A DNA stretch of 64,000 bases from Planctomycetaceae bacterium (GCA_021732995.1 JAKFWA010000010.1:1-64000); one strand, 5' to 3'; positions 1-9,480 are shown, numbered from the stretch's first letter. Notes: generated by a model not told the origin, from the letters alone. A program made the numbers and translations.

Positions 1-39
1 CATCAGGTCCCTGTCGCTCCCGCAACCCCTCACCCACAG

Positions 40-69
40 CCCCTCTCCCCAGAGTACTGGGGCGAGGGG
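40..69. repeat. GC-rich palindrome upstream of the kinase gene
   Basis: A 13-bp stem (CCCCTCTCCCCAG at 40-52, CTGGGGCGAGGGG at 57-69) has one T.C mismatch and a 4-nt loop AGTA. It lies about 65 bp before the kinase start and has no T run on either side, so it looks more like an intergenic palindromic repeat than an intrinsic terminator. It could still form the 3' end of a transcript from a gene left of the window. Confidence 0.5.
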
Positions 70-134
70 AGCACGAATGATAAGCGCTAAGACCAGACTG
101 AGTTTCGACTACTTTGACCTGCGTGATTCTTCCT

Positions 135-2789
135 ATGCGTGACGTGCCCTCACAAAATGCCGATTCCAAAGCCGACTCAACCGCGAGCAGCGAGCAAACG
201 ACTGCGCTCTGGATCGGACGCCTGTCGGCTCGTGACTGCACGCGAGCGGTCCTGACAGCGGCCCGCGCAGTCTGGGTCTGGCACGAAGGGGATCGTCAGC
301 ATCGCGCGATTCGACTGGAAGCGCTCCACTGGGCTCGCGATGCCGAAGCGCCGGATCTGTCCGAACCGTCGCCCGATCCGATTGAATTTGGCGGACCGGT
401 CATTGACCCCGATCAATGCCCGCCCGAGCTGCGCAATTCAAAGAGTATTCTGATCCCGGTCTCGCTCGACGCAACGCGTGAGGTGCTCAGCGCGCACAAC
501 CTGTTCTTTCCGCCGGAACGGATTGATGTCTATCAACTCGGAACATTGTTGTGTCGGCTGGTGACCGGTCAGTCGATCCGGTCGTACTTGAGCAGCCCGG
601 CGACAATGAGCCGTGTGCCGCGTCCGATCCGCAACGTCATCGATCGCTGCATCGGCTATGACGAATCGACTCGCATCGAATCGGTTGCGGTGCTGGTCGA
701 AGTGCTCGTCGAAACCATCGAAGAGCGGGGGCTGACATCCGAAACGCCCGCCGCGAAACCGCGTGATACGGAAGTAGTCACGCACAGCGAGACGCGCATC
801 CGTCGGCGTCGTGCCCCGGCGTTTCAGCAACTAGGACACTTTGAAGTCTTCGAGGAAATCGGTCACGGCGGCATGGGTGTGGTGTATCGCGGTCTGGATC
901 GGTCTCTGGACCGCACGGTCGCGCTGAAGGTGCTGCACCCGCGTTTTTCAAACGATCCCACGTTCGTGAAGCGCTTCAAAGCCGAAGCAGCCGCCGCTGC
1001 GAAGTTGAGTCATCCGCATCTCGTCCCGATTTACTTCATCGGTGAAGATGCCGGACGCCACTTCTACGCCATGCAGTTTGTGGACGGCGAGTCGCTCGCG
1101 GAACGTCTGCATCGAGTCGGCCGTCTGCCGCGCGATGAAGTGCTGGCGATTATGCAGCAGGTGCTGCTCGGCCTCGCTGCCGCGCATCGGCAAGGCTTCG
1201 TGCATCGCGACATCAAGCCGGGCAACATTCTGCTGGACCGCCAGAACGGTTCCGCGTTGCTGACCGACTTCGGCCTGGCGCGCGGTCCGGTGCCTGATGA
1301 GCCCTCCGACCCGAACCTGGTGATGGGCACTGCCGAGTACATGTCTCCTGAGCAGGCTCAGGGTGAGACGGTCGACGTGCGTTCGGACCTCTATTCGGTC
1401 GGCATTCTGCTCTATCAACTATTGAGCGGTCGCACGCCGTTTGATGCGAACACACCGTCGAGCCAGTTGATTCATCACGTCTGCGAGCAACCACAGCCGT
1501 TGGCTCAAGTCGCTCCGGATGTTGAACCTCAGCTCGTGCGCATCGTCGAAAAGCTGTTGCGCAAGCGGCCGCAGGATCGCTTTCAGACGGTCGAAGAGCT
1601 GCTCGTCGAACTGCAGCAACTGCCGGGACAGGCATCCGTCGCAATGCCTGGCTTCCCGCCGTCACGCGCACTTGAACCGGCGCGAGTTCCGCCGACACGG
1701 CAAACGAATCGGCATGTCATCGCCATCGTCAGCGTGCTGTTGCTCGGAGTGGTGTTGTGGGCGGCTCGCCCACAGCAGAAGGTCAGCGGCTTCAGCGTCA
1801 GCCTGACGCCGCACGCCGATCCAGTCTGGTCGTTGGCCTTTAGCGCCGATGGCAAAGTTGTTGTCTCTGGCGGAGGACGCAGCTCTTCGTTGAAGGATGC
1901 AGGCGATACGAGTCTGCGACTTTGGGATGCCGCAACCGGTCGCATGCTGCGGCAGTCAGAACGCCTGCCAATCGGGCCCGAGCGCCTGGTCGTTACCGGC
2001 GACGCACAGCGCGTGGTCGCTCTGGGAGCGGCTCGTGAAGACACCAGCACGATCGTCGTGTGGGACCTGGAATCCGGACGTCAGGAAGCTCCCACCTTCG
2101 ATGACCCGTTCGCCTTTCACTTCGATGCCGCGCGACTCAACCCGCACACGCTCATCGCTGCAGGTAACCGCGGGCTCGTGGAACTAAGCCTCAGCCAGAA
2201 TGCTGACCAGTCAATCCGCAAACGCATCCTGCGTTCGTGGCCGAGCCCCATTCGAGCAATCTGCGTCAGTGGCGAACCGGGTGATCCCGTCGTCTTCGCG
2301 TCGTCGGAGCCGGCTGAGGAACCTGTTGTTGTGCAGTTCTCCGGCCGCAGCCTGCGTGAGCGATCCCGCATGCACGGTTTCGGCGGCCCCGTGATCGCCC
2401 TCGAGGCGACTCCAGATGGTCGAACTCTGGTCACCCGCTCAACCGAGACTAAGGACTCGGCCTCCATCGGCGACTGGGTGCAGGCGTGGGATGTCCCTTC
2501 GCGCAAACTCCTGTGGACTCGCGGACCATTCGCCCCCGGCAGCCGCGCATTGGGCCTCAGCCGCGACGGCCAGCGACTCATCACCATTGCCGAGTCCGTG
2601 ACGCTGGGCGGCGACACCGTTGACCCCAGCCCTCAATCCGCCGCCGTGCTGGAAGTCGCCACTGGCCGCGAAGTCTGCCGCGTCCAGACAGGCAACTCCC
2701 ACTTGCACGCCGCCGCCATCTCCCCCGACGGCACCCTTGCCGTCCTCGGCGACGCCACCGGCCGAGTCGTCTTCTGCCGCCTGCCGTGA
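135..2789 (+). CDS. Ser/Thr protein kinase with N-terminal pseudokinase remnant and C-terminal WD40-like propeller
   Basis: Membrane-anchored Hanks-type protein kinase of about 884 residues. Residues 236-510 form a complete kinase: glycine loop GHGGMGVVY (243-251), catalytic Lys265 in VALKVL, HRDIKPGN (357-364), DFG (378-380) and MSPE (403-406). A transmembrane helix follows at about 527-545, then roughly 340 residues with WD40-like blades (SLAFSADGKVVVSGG, LRLWDAATGR), expected to lie outside the cytoplasm. Residues about 122-195 (FFPPERIDVYQLGTLLCRL and onward) resemble a second kinase C-lobe without catalytic motifs. The start is uncertain: ATG at 135 is preferred over an in-frame TTG at 114, but neither has a clear ribosome-binding site. 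Kinase-WD40 fusions are common in planctomycetes; the substrate is unknown. Confidence 0.88.
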   Translation: MRDVPSQNADSKADSTASSEQTTALWIGRLSARDCTRAVLTAARAVWVWHEGDRQHRAIRLEALHWARDAEAPDLSEPSPDPIEFGGPVIDPDQCPPELRNSKSILIPVSLDATREVLSAHNLFFPPERIDVYQLGTLLCRLVTGQSIRSYLSSPATMSRVPRPIRNVIDRCIGYDESTRIESVAVLVEVLVETIEERGLTSETPAAKPRDTEVVTHSETRIRRRRAPAFQQLGHFEVFEEIGHGGMGVVYRGLDRSLDRTVALKVLHPRFSNDPTFVKRFKAEAAAAAKLSHPHLVPIYFIGEDAGRHFYAMQFVDGESLAERLHRVGRLPRDEVLAIMQQVLLGLAAAHRQGFVHRDIKPGNILLDRQNGSALLTDFGLARGPVPDEPSDPNLVMGTAEYMSPEQAQGETVDVRSDLYSVGILLYQLLSGRTPFDANTPSSQLIHHVCEQPQPLAQVAPDVEPQLVRIVEKLLRKRPQDRFQTVEELLVELQQLPGQASVAMPGFPPSRALEPARVPPTRQTNRHVIAIVSVLLLGVVLWAARPQQKVSGFSVSLTPHADPVWSLAFSADGKVVVSGGGRSSSLKDAGDTSLRLWDAATGRMLRQSERLPIGPERLVVTGDAQRVVALGAAREDTSTIVVWDLESGRQEAPTFDDPFAFHFDAARLNPHTLIAAGNRGLVELSLSQNADQSIRKRILRSWPSPIRAICVSGEPGDPVVFASSEPAEEPVVVQFSGRSLRERSRMHGFGGPVIALEATPDGRTLVTRSTETKDSASIGDWVQAWDVPSRKLLWTRGPFAPGSRALGLSRDGQRLITIAESVTLGGDTVDPSPQSAAVLEVATGREVCRVQTGNSHLHAAAISPDGTLAVLGDATGRVVFCRLP

Positions 2790-3034
2790 GAGGACCTCGA
2801 CCCGCCCTCGCCGCCGGGAGAAGTCACCTCAATGGCGGCCGTTGCATGCATCCCCTTATGAAATAATAATTTACGCATTTCCGCCTCCACGCGTCAGCTC
2901 TCACATCTTTGGGAATTTGGATTGAGTTCTTAGAATCGTCGCAGTTGAGCTACGAATGCTGTTCACTCGCGACATGCACTCCGTGGTAAGAGTGTTTCCC
3001 TGCTGAAAACATCAGAATTCCCGGAGCGCACTCC

Positions 3035-6000
3035 ATGAAGCGAATGGGCCAATCGCTTGTTCTGTGGGCAATGTCTTCATCAGCAAACCGGCAGCGCCGC
3101 AAGCTGATGCGCGCGAATCGCTCCGCTGAGTTGCTCGAAGTTCGAGCCATGCTCGATGCCAGTTCGACGCTGGTTGCGATGGAGCAGCCTGCCGAGGATG
3201 AAGGCCGAACTCTGGAGGTAGAATCGGAAGAGACCGTTGATCCCGTCATCTTCTACACGCTGGGAGGTGCCGCATCTGCCCCGCCGCCCGTTACACAGTT
3301 TGAGTCACGTGAGCAGTTCGGGGAGTATCTGATCGAGCGCGCCCTACAGCGTTACGAGGGCTACTTCGACCAACCTCAGTGGTTCTATCGAGGTCCGATC
3401 TTCGCGCTGGCGGATGGTGGCTTTCAGGCAACGGCGCTGAACGACGCGCGTTCGCTCGACTTCTCGGAAACCAACACGCAAGTGGATGGTGTTGATGAAG
3501 GCGACATCATCGAGTCCGACGGGAATTACTTGTACGTGTTGAATGGGCAGGATCTGCTGATCGTCAAAGCGGTTCCAGCCGGAGATCTGCAACAGACGGC
3601 CCGAGTCAGAATTGATGGCTCACCGGTGGCCGAGTACCTCGACGGAAATCGCCTGACGGTGATCTCGTCCGAATTCGCCTATGCCAATTATTACTCTCTC
3701 CCATTTCGAGGTCGCTTTTATTCGCCGGGATCGAGTTCGACCATCGTCAGTACCTTCGATATCACCGATCGGGCGAACCCCACTCTGGTGAAGCAGGCGA
3801 CGATTGATGGCAGCTATATCGACTCACGCTCTATCAATGGTCAGGTTCACCTCATCACGACGAACGACGTATCGCTGCCCGAACCCGAGTTGGACGGAAC
3901 GACGACGATTGACGTACCGATTTACTACCCGATCGGCATCGCCATCGACGAACCATTCACTAGTTTCAGTGAGGTCGAGGCACCGACCGGCGAGGTGGAC
4001 GCGCCGTTATCAATCATGCCAACTGGGATCGGAACTCCCATTACAGAGACGGTCGAAGTCGAGAAGTATGAATCACGGGAGAGCTATATCGCTCGCATTC
4101 GAGAAACTCTGGATGAACTGATCGACGAGATCGTGCCCAGGTACGAGGTCGTCACATCAGGTGGTCTGGCGGCAGAAGGAGCGATCAGCGAGATCGAATC
4201 TATTTCGCGCATTGCCGATGCGAATTCAGACTCGTTGATGTCGGTGATTACCATCGACACGCGCGATACGCAACCTGGGCTCGTCAGTTCGAGTTCGCTG
4301 TTTGCAAGCTACTCCAACGGCATCTACGCGAATCGCGATCATCTCTATGTGTTCTCTCCCATCTGGGAAGCGGAGCACGCGCAGACTCGAGTTCTGGAAT
4401 TCGCCTGGGCGAACGGTGACCGCGAAATTGAATTGCTCGCCACCGGTGTCATTGATGGCACGTTGCTGAACCAATTCTCGGCCGATGAGTTTGAAGGCAA
4501 ATTGCGAGTTGCAACCACAACATCGTCTTTCGCCAACAACACCTTTACTCAGGCGAATAACCTTGTGGTGCTGGAGAACGTAAATGGCACGCTGACGCAA
4601 GTTGGCGCCGTCGAGAACTTCGCGGCCAACGAGCAAATCTACTCCGTGCGATTCAACGGCGACCAGGCTTTCGTCGTCACCTTCCGGCGAATCGATCCAC
4701 TGTTTGTGTTCGATCTCAGCGATCCGACGGCGCCTGTTATTACCGGCGAACTCGAAGTGCCGGGCTATTCAAGCTATCTGCAATTGATTGATCAGAATCA
4801 CCTGCTTGCAATTGGTCGCAGTACGACAGACGCAGCGACCAAGGTTGCCTTGTACGACGTGAGTGATCCGGCCAATCCGGTCGAGGTTGATGAGGACATT
4901 CTGCCGAGTTGGACATGGTCGATTGCAGAATGGGACCACAAGGCCGTGGGCTACTTCGGAGCGAAACAGACCCTTGCGATTCCCGTCTCGTCTTATGATC
5001 CCAATGCGGGCGGTTCGCGCAATGAACTGTTTGTCTTCAAGGTCGACGTTTCTCAGACGGGTGAGAACGCAATTCGCCAAATTGGTACGGTCACCGACGA
5101 TTCTTACATCGTACGTTCAGCCTACATCGGTGATACCCTCTATACGATTTCGGGGAACTCCGTAATCGCCTCTCAACTGACGCGGCCCTCTCAAATCATT
5201 GACACTTTTGATATTGCTGCCGACTTCGACACGCCCGAAATCGATATCGAGCCAATCTTTACTGAAGTCGACGACGGCGCGAGCGACTGGGATTATACCA
5301 ACGCTCCTGATACGGCCGAAGAAGCAGATGACCTGTTGGCACTCGGGGCGAGGAACTTGCTCACCGGCCAAGTGCGGATCACGCTGTTGCAGTCAGATGG
5401 AGATATCAATGTTTCATTGGCAAACGGATCAGTGATCGCCTCCAGCCAGGGGCACGATACTGAAACCGTTTCCCTCTCAGGAACGGAATCATTGGTCATC
5501 GACGGCACCGAAGCTGCAGATCGTATCAACTTGAACTTCGGCAATCCCGGAACTAACTCGCTGGGTGAAATAGTCGTCAGCGGCAAGCTTGGCAACGACC
5601 GGATCAACATCACGAGCGTTGCGGCAACGTTGAATGGGCTGGTAATGGTCAATGGCGATGAGGGCCACGACACCATCACAGTCGCGCCAACCGTGCGGAC
5701 CACTGCGAAGATCAGCGGCGGATTGGGGCGAGATACGCTTACTGGCGGAGCCGGTCGGGACTGGATTCACGGTGGCCCCAACAATGACGTCATCGAAGGC
5801 GGCGCTGGTGACGATACGCTGAATGGTGGCGGCGGTAGCGACTTCCTGTACGGCCGAAATGGCAGCGATTCGATGATCGGCGGTGGCGGTGAAGATTATC
5901 TCAACGGCGGCAACGGCAACGATACCGTCGATGGCGGTGAAGGAGCCGACAACATTCGGGGCAGCTTCGGCAGCGACTTGCTGAAGGGCGGCAACGGCAA

Positions 6001-6349
6001 CGATTACATCCGCGGCGACGAGGGTGATGACACCATCTTGGGCGGAGCCGGAAACGATCGCCTCGGTGGTGGTGTTGGCAATGATGCGATTGCCGGCGGT
6101 GACGGCGATGACCAACTGTTCGGTGACGATGGCAAGGATTCCTTGCTGGGAGGCGCTGGCAACGATGCTCTGCGTGGCGGCATCGGCAAGGACGTGTGTC
6201 TGGGACAGGATGGCGACGACTTCGTGGATGGCGAGGCAACGGTCGGCGACACCGTTTCAGGCGGCGAAGGGACCGATCTGGTTTTTGGCCGTCAGATCGA
6301 GATCGATGAAGCCTTCATCTTCCGCGCTGCGTGGGTCAACTTGATTTAG
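3035..6349 (+). CDS. Secreted beta-propeller protein with C-terminal RTX calcium-binding repeats
   Basis: 1104-residue surface or secreted protein. The N-terminus is basic and carries SAELLEVRAMLDAS (about 30-43), the LExR-type motif seen near the start of many planctomycete exoproteins. Residues from about 146 (TNTQVDGVDEGDIIESDGNY) match the hallmark of the Beta_propel family of secreted propellers and continue to about 740. Residues about 890-1085 are nonapeptide RTX repeats of GGxGxDxxx type (GGAGDDTLNGGGGSDFL), which bind calcium and usually mark proteins secreted by type I systems. A GGAG-type ribosome site precedes ATG 3035. No transporter gene is adjacent. The role is probably cell-surface adhesion or matrix; the exact function is unknown. 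Confidence 0.82.
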   Translation: MKRMGQSLVLWAMSSSANRQRRKLMRANRSAELLEVRAMLDASSTLVAMEQPAEDEGRTLEVESEETVDPVIFYTLGGAASAPPPVTQFESREQFGEYLIERALQRYEGYFDQPQWFYRGPIFALADGGFQATALNDARSLDFSETNTQVDGVDEGDIIESDGNYLYVLNGQDLLIVKAVPAGDLQQTARVRIDGSPVAEYLDGNRLTVISSEFAYANYYSLPFRGRFYSPGSSSTIVSTFDITDRANPTLVKQATIDGSYIDSRSINGQVHLITTNDVSLPEPELDGTTTIDVPIYYPIGIAIDEPFTSFSEVEAPTGEVDAPLSIMPTGIGTPITETVEVEKYESRESYIARIRETLDELIDEIVPRYEVVTSGGLAAEGAISEIESISRIADANSDSLMSVITIDTRDTQPGLVSSSSLFASYSNGIYANRDHLYVFSPIWEAEHAQTRVLEFAWANGDREIELLATGVIDGTLLNQFSADEFEGKLRVATTTSSFANNTFTQANNLVVLENVNGTLTQVGAVENFAANEQIYSVRFNGDQAFVVTFRRIDPLFVFDLSDPTAPVITGELEVPGYSSYLQLIDQNHLLAIGRSTTDAATKVALYDVSDPANPVEVDEDILPSWTWSIAEWDHKAVGYFGAKQTLAIPVSSYDPNAGGSRNELFVFKVDVSQTGENAIRQIGTVTDDSYIVRSAYIGDTLYTISGNSVIASQLTRPSQIIDTFDIAADFDTPEIDIEPIFTEVDDGASDWDYTNAPDTAEEADDLLALGARNLLTGQVRITLLQSDGDINVSLANGSVIASSQGHDTETVSLSGTESLVIDGTEAADRINLNFGNPGTNSLGEIVVSGKLGNDRINITSVAATLNGLVMVNGDEGHDTITVAPTVRTTAKISGGLGRDTLTGGAGRDWIHGGPNNDVIEGGAGDDTLNGGGGSDFLYGRNGSDSMIGGGGEDYLNGGNGNDTVDGGEGADNIRGSFGSDLLKGGNGNDYIRGDEGDDTILGGAGNDRLGGGVGNDAIAGGDGDDQLFGDDGKDSLLGGAGNDALRGGIGKDVCLGQDGDDFVDGEATVGDTVSGGEGTDLVFGRQIEIDEAFIFRAAWVNLI

Positions 6350-6359
6350 TGTTGGACGT

Positions 6360-6375
6360 GTCGCGCAGGCGCGAC
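6360..6375. repeat. Small hairpin after the RTX gene
   Basis: GTCGCG (6360-6365), loop CAGG, CGCGAC (6370-6375), 11 bp after the stop codon of the propeller/RTX gene. The stem is short and no T run follows, so terminator function is only possible. Confidence 0.3.
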
Positions 6376-6560
6376 TGCGCGCCATCAGCGGTTATGCGGA
6401 ATTCTCCAGCAGCGGAGACCCTGTGCGATTTGCTTTGTGCGAGCTTTCTCAGTGAGATAGTCATGCCGGGCGCGGTGAAAGATCGAAGAGAAATGGCCGA
6501 TGTTTGGTGCCTCGGCCTGCCCTTGGTGTGCGCATCTCTCTGACGAAAGCTTGGGGGTTT

Positions 6561-7412
6561 ATGGCGTCTGCATCACTTCAATCGCCTGTGGCGGTTGATT
6601 CGTTTCAGTTCACCCGTTTGATCGACGGGCTGCCAACACGGATGACATCGCTGACCGACGCGATGGGTGGTGCGGATCTCACGGGTCAAGTCTGGTTGTT
6701 CGTCTCGCCGCACGATGACGACCTTGCCATCGGCGCTGGTCTGCTGATGCAGGCCGCTGTGCAGAACGGCGTGGACGTCCAATGCCTGATCGTGACCGAC
6801 GGGTGTTTGGGCTACTGCTGTGAAACTCAGAAGGCGGGCATCGTCGAGATCCGACGCCGCGAAACGATTCACTCTTTTGAGATGCTGGGGATCCCGGAAT
6901 CGAAGGTGACTTTCCTGGGCTTTCCGGATGGCGGGCTGACGAAGTTCATCGGGCGTCGCGAGGCGCAAGCCGGTGAACCATCCATCGCGGGACACACCGG
7001 GTTGCAAAATTCCTTTACGCATTTCCTGCGTGAACTGCGTCCGGTGCATGTCTTCGTGCCGACGAAGACCGATCTGCATCCGGATCACCAGATCACTCAC
7101 AATGAGTTGATGATCAGCCTCTTCCATTCATCCGGACGCATCTGGCCGGAGTTGGGAGATCCGTTACCGGTGCCTCAGGTTCATGAACTGGCGATCTACT
7201 GCGACTTCCCCAGCGAGCCTCATCTGGAAGTCATCGGCAGTCAGGCCGCGTTAGAAACGAAGCTGGCCAGCATTGCCGCTTACGAGTCTCAACTGCAGAT
7301 TGCGGAACTAGTGGAATCGCAGCGGCGATCGGGGCCGTTCGAGTACATTCGGGATGTTCACTTCCGGCTTTATTCACCTGACCGGTATCGCACGTTATTT
7401 TCAGGTCGATAA
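6561..7412 (+). CDS. PIG-L family deacetylase
   Basis: About 283 residues, the usual length for the LmbE/PIG-L zinc-dependent N-acetyl-sugar deacetylases. The zinc-site motif SPHDDD (His51, Asp52, Asp53) and the second His motif HPDH (173-176) are both present. ATG 6561 is chosen because TTGGGGG lies just upstream; an in-frame codon at 6504 would only add an unconserved leader. Family members remove acetyl groups from GlcNAc-type substrates in lipid, thiol or glycan pathways; the substrate here cannot be read from sequence. It is followed 38 bp later by an AlgH gene and then FxsA, all on the same strand, so co-transcription is plausible. Confidence 0.85.
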   Translation: MASASLQSPVAVDSFQFTRLIDGLPTRMTSLTDAMGGADLTGQVWLFVSPHDDDLAIGAGLLMQAAVQNGVDVQCLIVTDGCLGYCCETQKAGIVEIRRRETIHSFEMLGIPESKVTFLGFPDGGLTKFIGRREAQAGEPSIAGHTGLQNSFTHFLRELRPVHVFVPTKTDLHPDHQITHNELMISLFHSSGRIWPELGDPLPVPQVHELAIYCDFPSEPHLEVIGSQAALETKLASIAAYESQLQIAELVESQRRSGPFEYIRDVHFRLYSPDRYRTLFSGR

Positions 7413-7450
7413 GAACGATCTGTTGCGCGTAGAGATAAGGCCTCCGGTTC

Positions 7451-8017
7451 ATGTTCAGCTCGTTGAAGGGACACTTCCTGATTTCGGCCAAGCACTTGAA
7501 GGATGAAAACTTCTTCAAGACGGTCGTGCTCATGATCGAGCACAACGAAGAAGGCGCGATGGGTGTCGTCATCAACCGGCCGCTGGATATCACCATTTAC
7601 AAGGCACTGCAGGCTCACTTCGAGATGCCCGAAACGGACCGCCTGCTCTATAGCGGCGGTCCGGTCGAAGAGAACGCGCTGCTGATTGTGCATAACTCGA
7701 CCGACCACGATCAGGAAATGGGAGCGGTCTTGCCGGATGTGTTTGTCGGCACCAGCGCGGATATCTTCGATCGCGTCGTGAAAAGCCTTTCGGGCGACGA
7801 TCTCGATTTGCGGTTCAAGATCTTCGCAGGCTACGCGGGTTGGAGCGGCGGTCAACTCGAAGGCGAAATCAATCGCGGCGACTGGTTTACGATGCCCGCC
7901 TCGTCGGACTACGTCTTTCGCCATGACCCTTACAACGTCTGGGACGACGTGCTTCGTGAGTTCCAGTCGCAACACCGCATTTTGAAGAATCAGGCCGGCT
8001 CCAGCGAGTTGAACTAG
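7451..8017 (+). CDS. YqgE/AlgH family protein
   Basis: 188 residues, the normal length of the UPF0301 YqgE/AlgH family. It shows the family start (FLISAKHLKDENFFKTVVLM), the MGVVINRPL motif and the later YSGGPVE and FAGYAGWSGGQLE segments. The family is cytoplasmic and widespread, named from a role reported in alginate gene expression in Pseudomonas, but its biochemical activity is unsettled. It sits between the PIG-L gene (38 bp upstream) and the FxsA gene (15 bp downstream), which suggests one transcript. Confidence 0.9.
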   Translation: MFSSLKGHFLISAKHLKDENFFKTVVLMIEHNEEGAMGVVINRPLDITIYKALQAHFEMPETDRLLYSGGPVEENALLIVHNSTDHDQEMGAVLPDVFVGTSADIFDRVVKSLSGDDLDLRFKIFAGYAGWSGGQLEGEINRGDWFTMPASSDYVFRHDPYNVWDDVLREFQSQHRILKNQAGSSELN

Positions 8018-8032
8018 CAAGGTGAGCCCGTC

Positions 8033-8521
8033 ATGTTGCAGTTGTTCTTCCTTCTGACGCTGATTCCGTTCATAGAACTGTATCTGCTGTTTAAGTTCAC
8101 AGAGCGATTCGATTTCGGAACGACCGTGCTGATGATTGTTGGCACGGGCATGTTGGGAGCCTATCTGTCAAAGCGGCAAGGCGCTCAGGCCATGCTGGAG
8201 ATCCGCCGCCAGATGAGCCAGGGGCAGATGCCGACCGAAGCCCTGTTCGACGGCATGATGATCTTCATTGCGGGCATCCTGCTGGTGACTCCGGGCGTAC
8301 TCACTGACTTTCTTGGCCTGCTGCTGCTGGTCCCGCCGATTCGCCGGGTGATGCGAATCATTCTGGTCGCTGAATTCAAACGCCGGACGGTCATGCACGT
8401 GCATACGACATTCACGTCGTCCGTGCAGCAGCCAATTCAACCAAGGCCGGACAGCGACATCATCGACGCCGAGTTCGAACGCCACTCCGACCCGCCTCTA
8501 CCGCCGCCGAAGCTGGATTGA
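8033..8521 (+). CDS. FxsA family inner-membrane protein
   Basis: 162-residue membrane protein of the FxsA family. It has hydrophobic helices at about 1-20, 28-46 and 72-100, the conserved start LFFLLTLIPFIELYLLFK, the segment MLGAYLSKRQG, and a polar C-terminal tail ending in a proline-rich segment. In E. coli FxsA influences phage F exclusion, but the physiological role in most bacteria is unknown. It begins 15 bp after the AlgH gene. Its stop lies only 7 bp from the stop of the convergent histidine kinase gene. Confidence 0.85.
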   Translation: MLQLFFLLTLIPFIELYLLFKFTERFDFGTTVLMIVGTGMLGAYLSKRQGAQAMLEIRRQMSQGQMPTEALFDGMMIFIAGILLVTPGVLTDFLGLLLLVPPIRRVMRIILVAEFKRRTVMHVHTTFTSSVQQPIQPRPDSDIIDAEFERHSDPPLPPPKLD

Positions 8522-8528
8522 ATCCGCC

Positions 8529-9362
8529 TCAGGCGCTCGACCGGCGAGTTGGCCAGTGAGTATGGATTGCAAGACCACCGAGTTCACTGGTCGCAGGGGT
8601 AAAATTGCCACCGTTTTGTCTGGCGATGACAAAACACTTCGTCAGGCCGAACCCGAGACCACGCCCCGCTGCGCGACCGGAGAAAAATGGATCACACAGG
8701 TGATCCTGTTCGCGCTCTGTAACTCCGGGGCCATCGTCTTCGATAGAGAAGCGGAGTAACTGTCCTCGCGTCGTTGATTCCGATGCCAACGTCAGACGCA
8801 CTCGCAACGGAGACTGCGGGATCTCGAAGACGTTCCGCAGCAGAGTCGAGACGACGACTCGAAACTGCTCACGGTCCGCGAACAGGCTCAGGCCGGTTTC
8901 GAAGTGATGCTCTGTTTCGATTCCTTTGTTAGCAAAGCGATCGGACCAAGCCGCCAGCACGTGCTGCACTTCTTCAACAGGATTCAACGGCTCCGGTTTC
9001 GGTTGCGGCGGGCGGGCGAATGTCATCGCGTCGCCGATCATGTCGCGGATGCGGTAGGCCTGACCGCCGATCGTCTCGAGCGATCGGCGGCGTTCGGGAT
9101 CGGTTTCGGACTTAAGCAGCAGCGCTGCCCGACCTGCAATCGTGGCGGCCGGGTTGTTGATCTCATGACCGGCACCGGCGGCGAACTCGGCGATCGCTTC
9201 CAGCTTTGACGCATCAAGCACTTGCCTTAGCTTCGTGACATCGATGTCGTTTACTGTCAGTTCGGTATCCGCAAGTAAACGGCCTGACTCGCACAGTTGG
9301 GCGATCAGCTCTAGGCATGCTTCTGCGATCGGATCCGGCGGATGGGGTTTGGGTTCTGACAT
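8529..9362 (-). CDS. Histidine kinase without a recognisable sensor domain
   Basis: 277-residue soluble kinase. The H-box is around FAAGAGHEINNPAATIAG with phospho-accepting His66. The ATPase domain shows an N-box (VSTLLRNVFEIP), the G1 box FSIEDDGPGV, and a second glycine box RGLGFGLTKCF. There is no transmembrane segment and no PAS or HAMP domain; only about 55 residues precede the H-box, so input probably comes from a partner protein. ATG 9362 is used; a TTG two codons upstream is possible. It lies 150 bp downstream of the response regulator gene on the same strand, so the two are the obvious cognate pair. Confidence 0.88.
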   Translation of the reverse strand: MSEPKPHPPDPIAEACLELIAQLCESGRLLADTELTVNDIDVTKLRQVLDASKLEAIAEFAAGAGHEINNPAATIAGRAALLLKSETDPERRRSLETIGGQAYRIRDMIGDAMTFARPPQPKPEPLNPVEEVQHVLAAWSDRFANKGIETEHHFETGLSLFADREQFRVVVSTLLRNVFEIPQSPLRVRLTLASESTTRGQLLRFSIEDDGPGVTEREQDHLCDPFFSGRAAGRGLGFGLTKCFVIARQNGGNFTPATSELGGLAIHTHWPTRRSSA

Positions 9363-9460
9363 GCTCAACCAAAAACGATGCCCGAAGCACCTGTGAGAAA
9401 CTCACAAGCAGTTCGGGCACGAAAATCCGACCGCAAGCAGGCCGGACAATGTGTCTGGCT

Positions 9461-9480
9461 GTCGGACAGGATTGTCCGAC
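9461..9480. promoter_or_regulatory. Perfect 8-bp inverted repeat between regulator and kinase genes
   Basis: GTCGGACA (9461-9468), loop GGAT, TGTCCGAC (9473-9480), located 33 bp after the response regulator stop and about 100 bp before the kinase start. A related imperfect copy, GCCGGACA...TGTCTGGC, lies just to its left (about 9441-9459). No T run follows on the minus strand, so this may be a transcript-processing or attenuation hairpin, or a binding site, rather than an intrinsic terminator. Confidence 0.4.

Noticed and set aside
5760-6250. Regularly spaced repeats that might suggest a CRISPR array
   Set aside because: The periodicity is that of GGxGxDxxx codons inside a gene; there are no conserved direct repeats with unique spacers and no cas genes.
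6331-6543. 70-codon plus-strand frame between the RTX and PIG-L genes
   Set aside because: Overlaps the RTX stop, lacks a ribosome site and has no conserved features.
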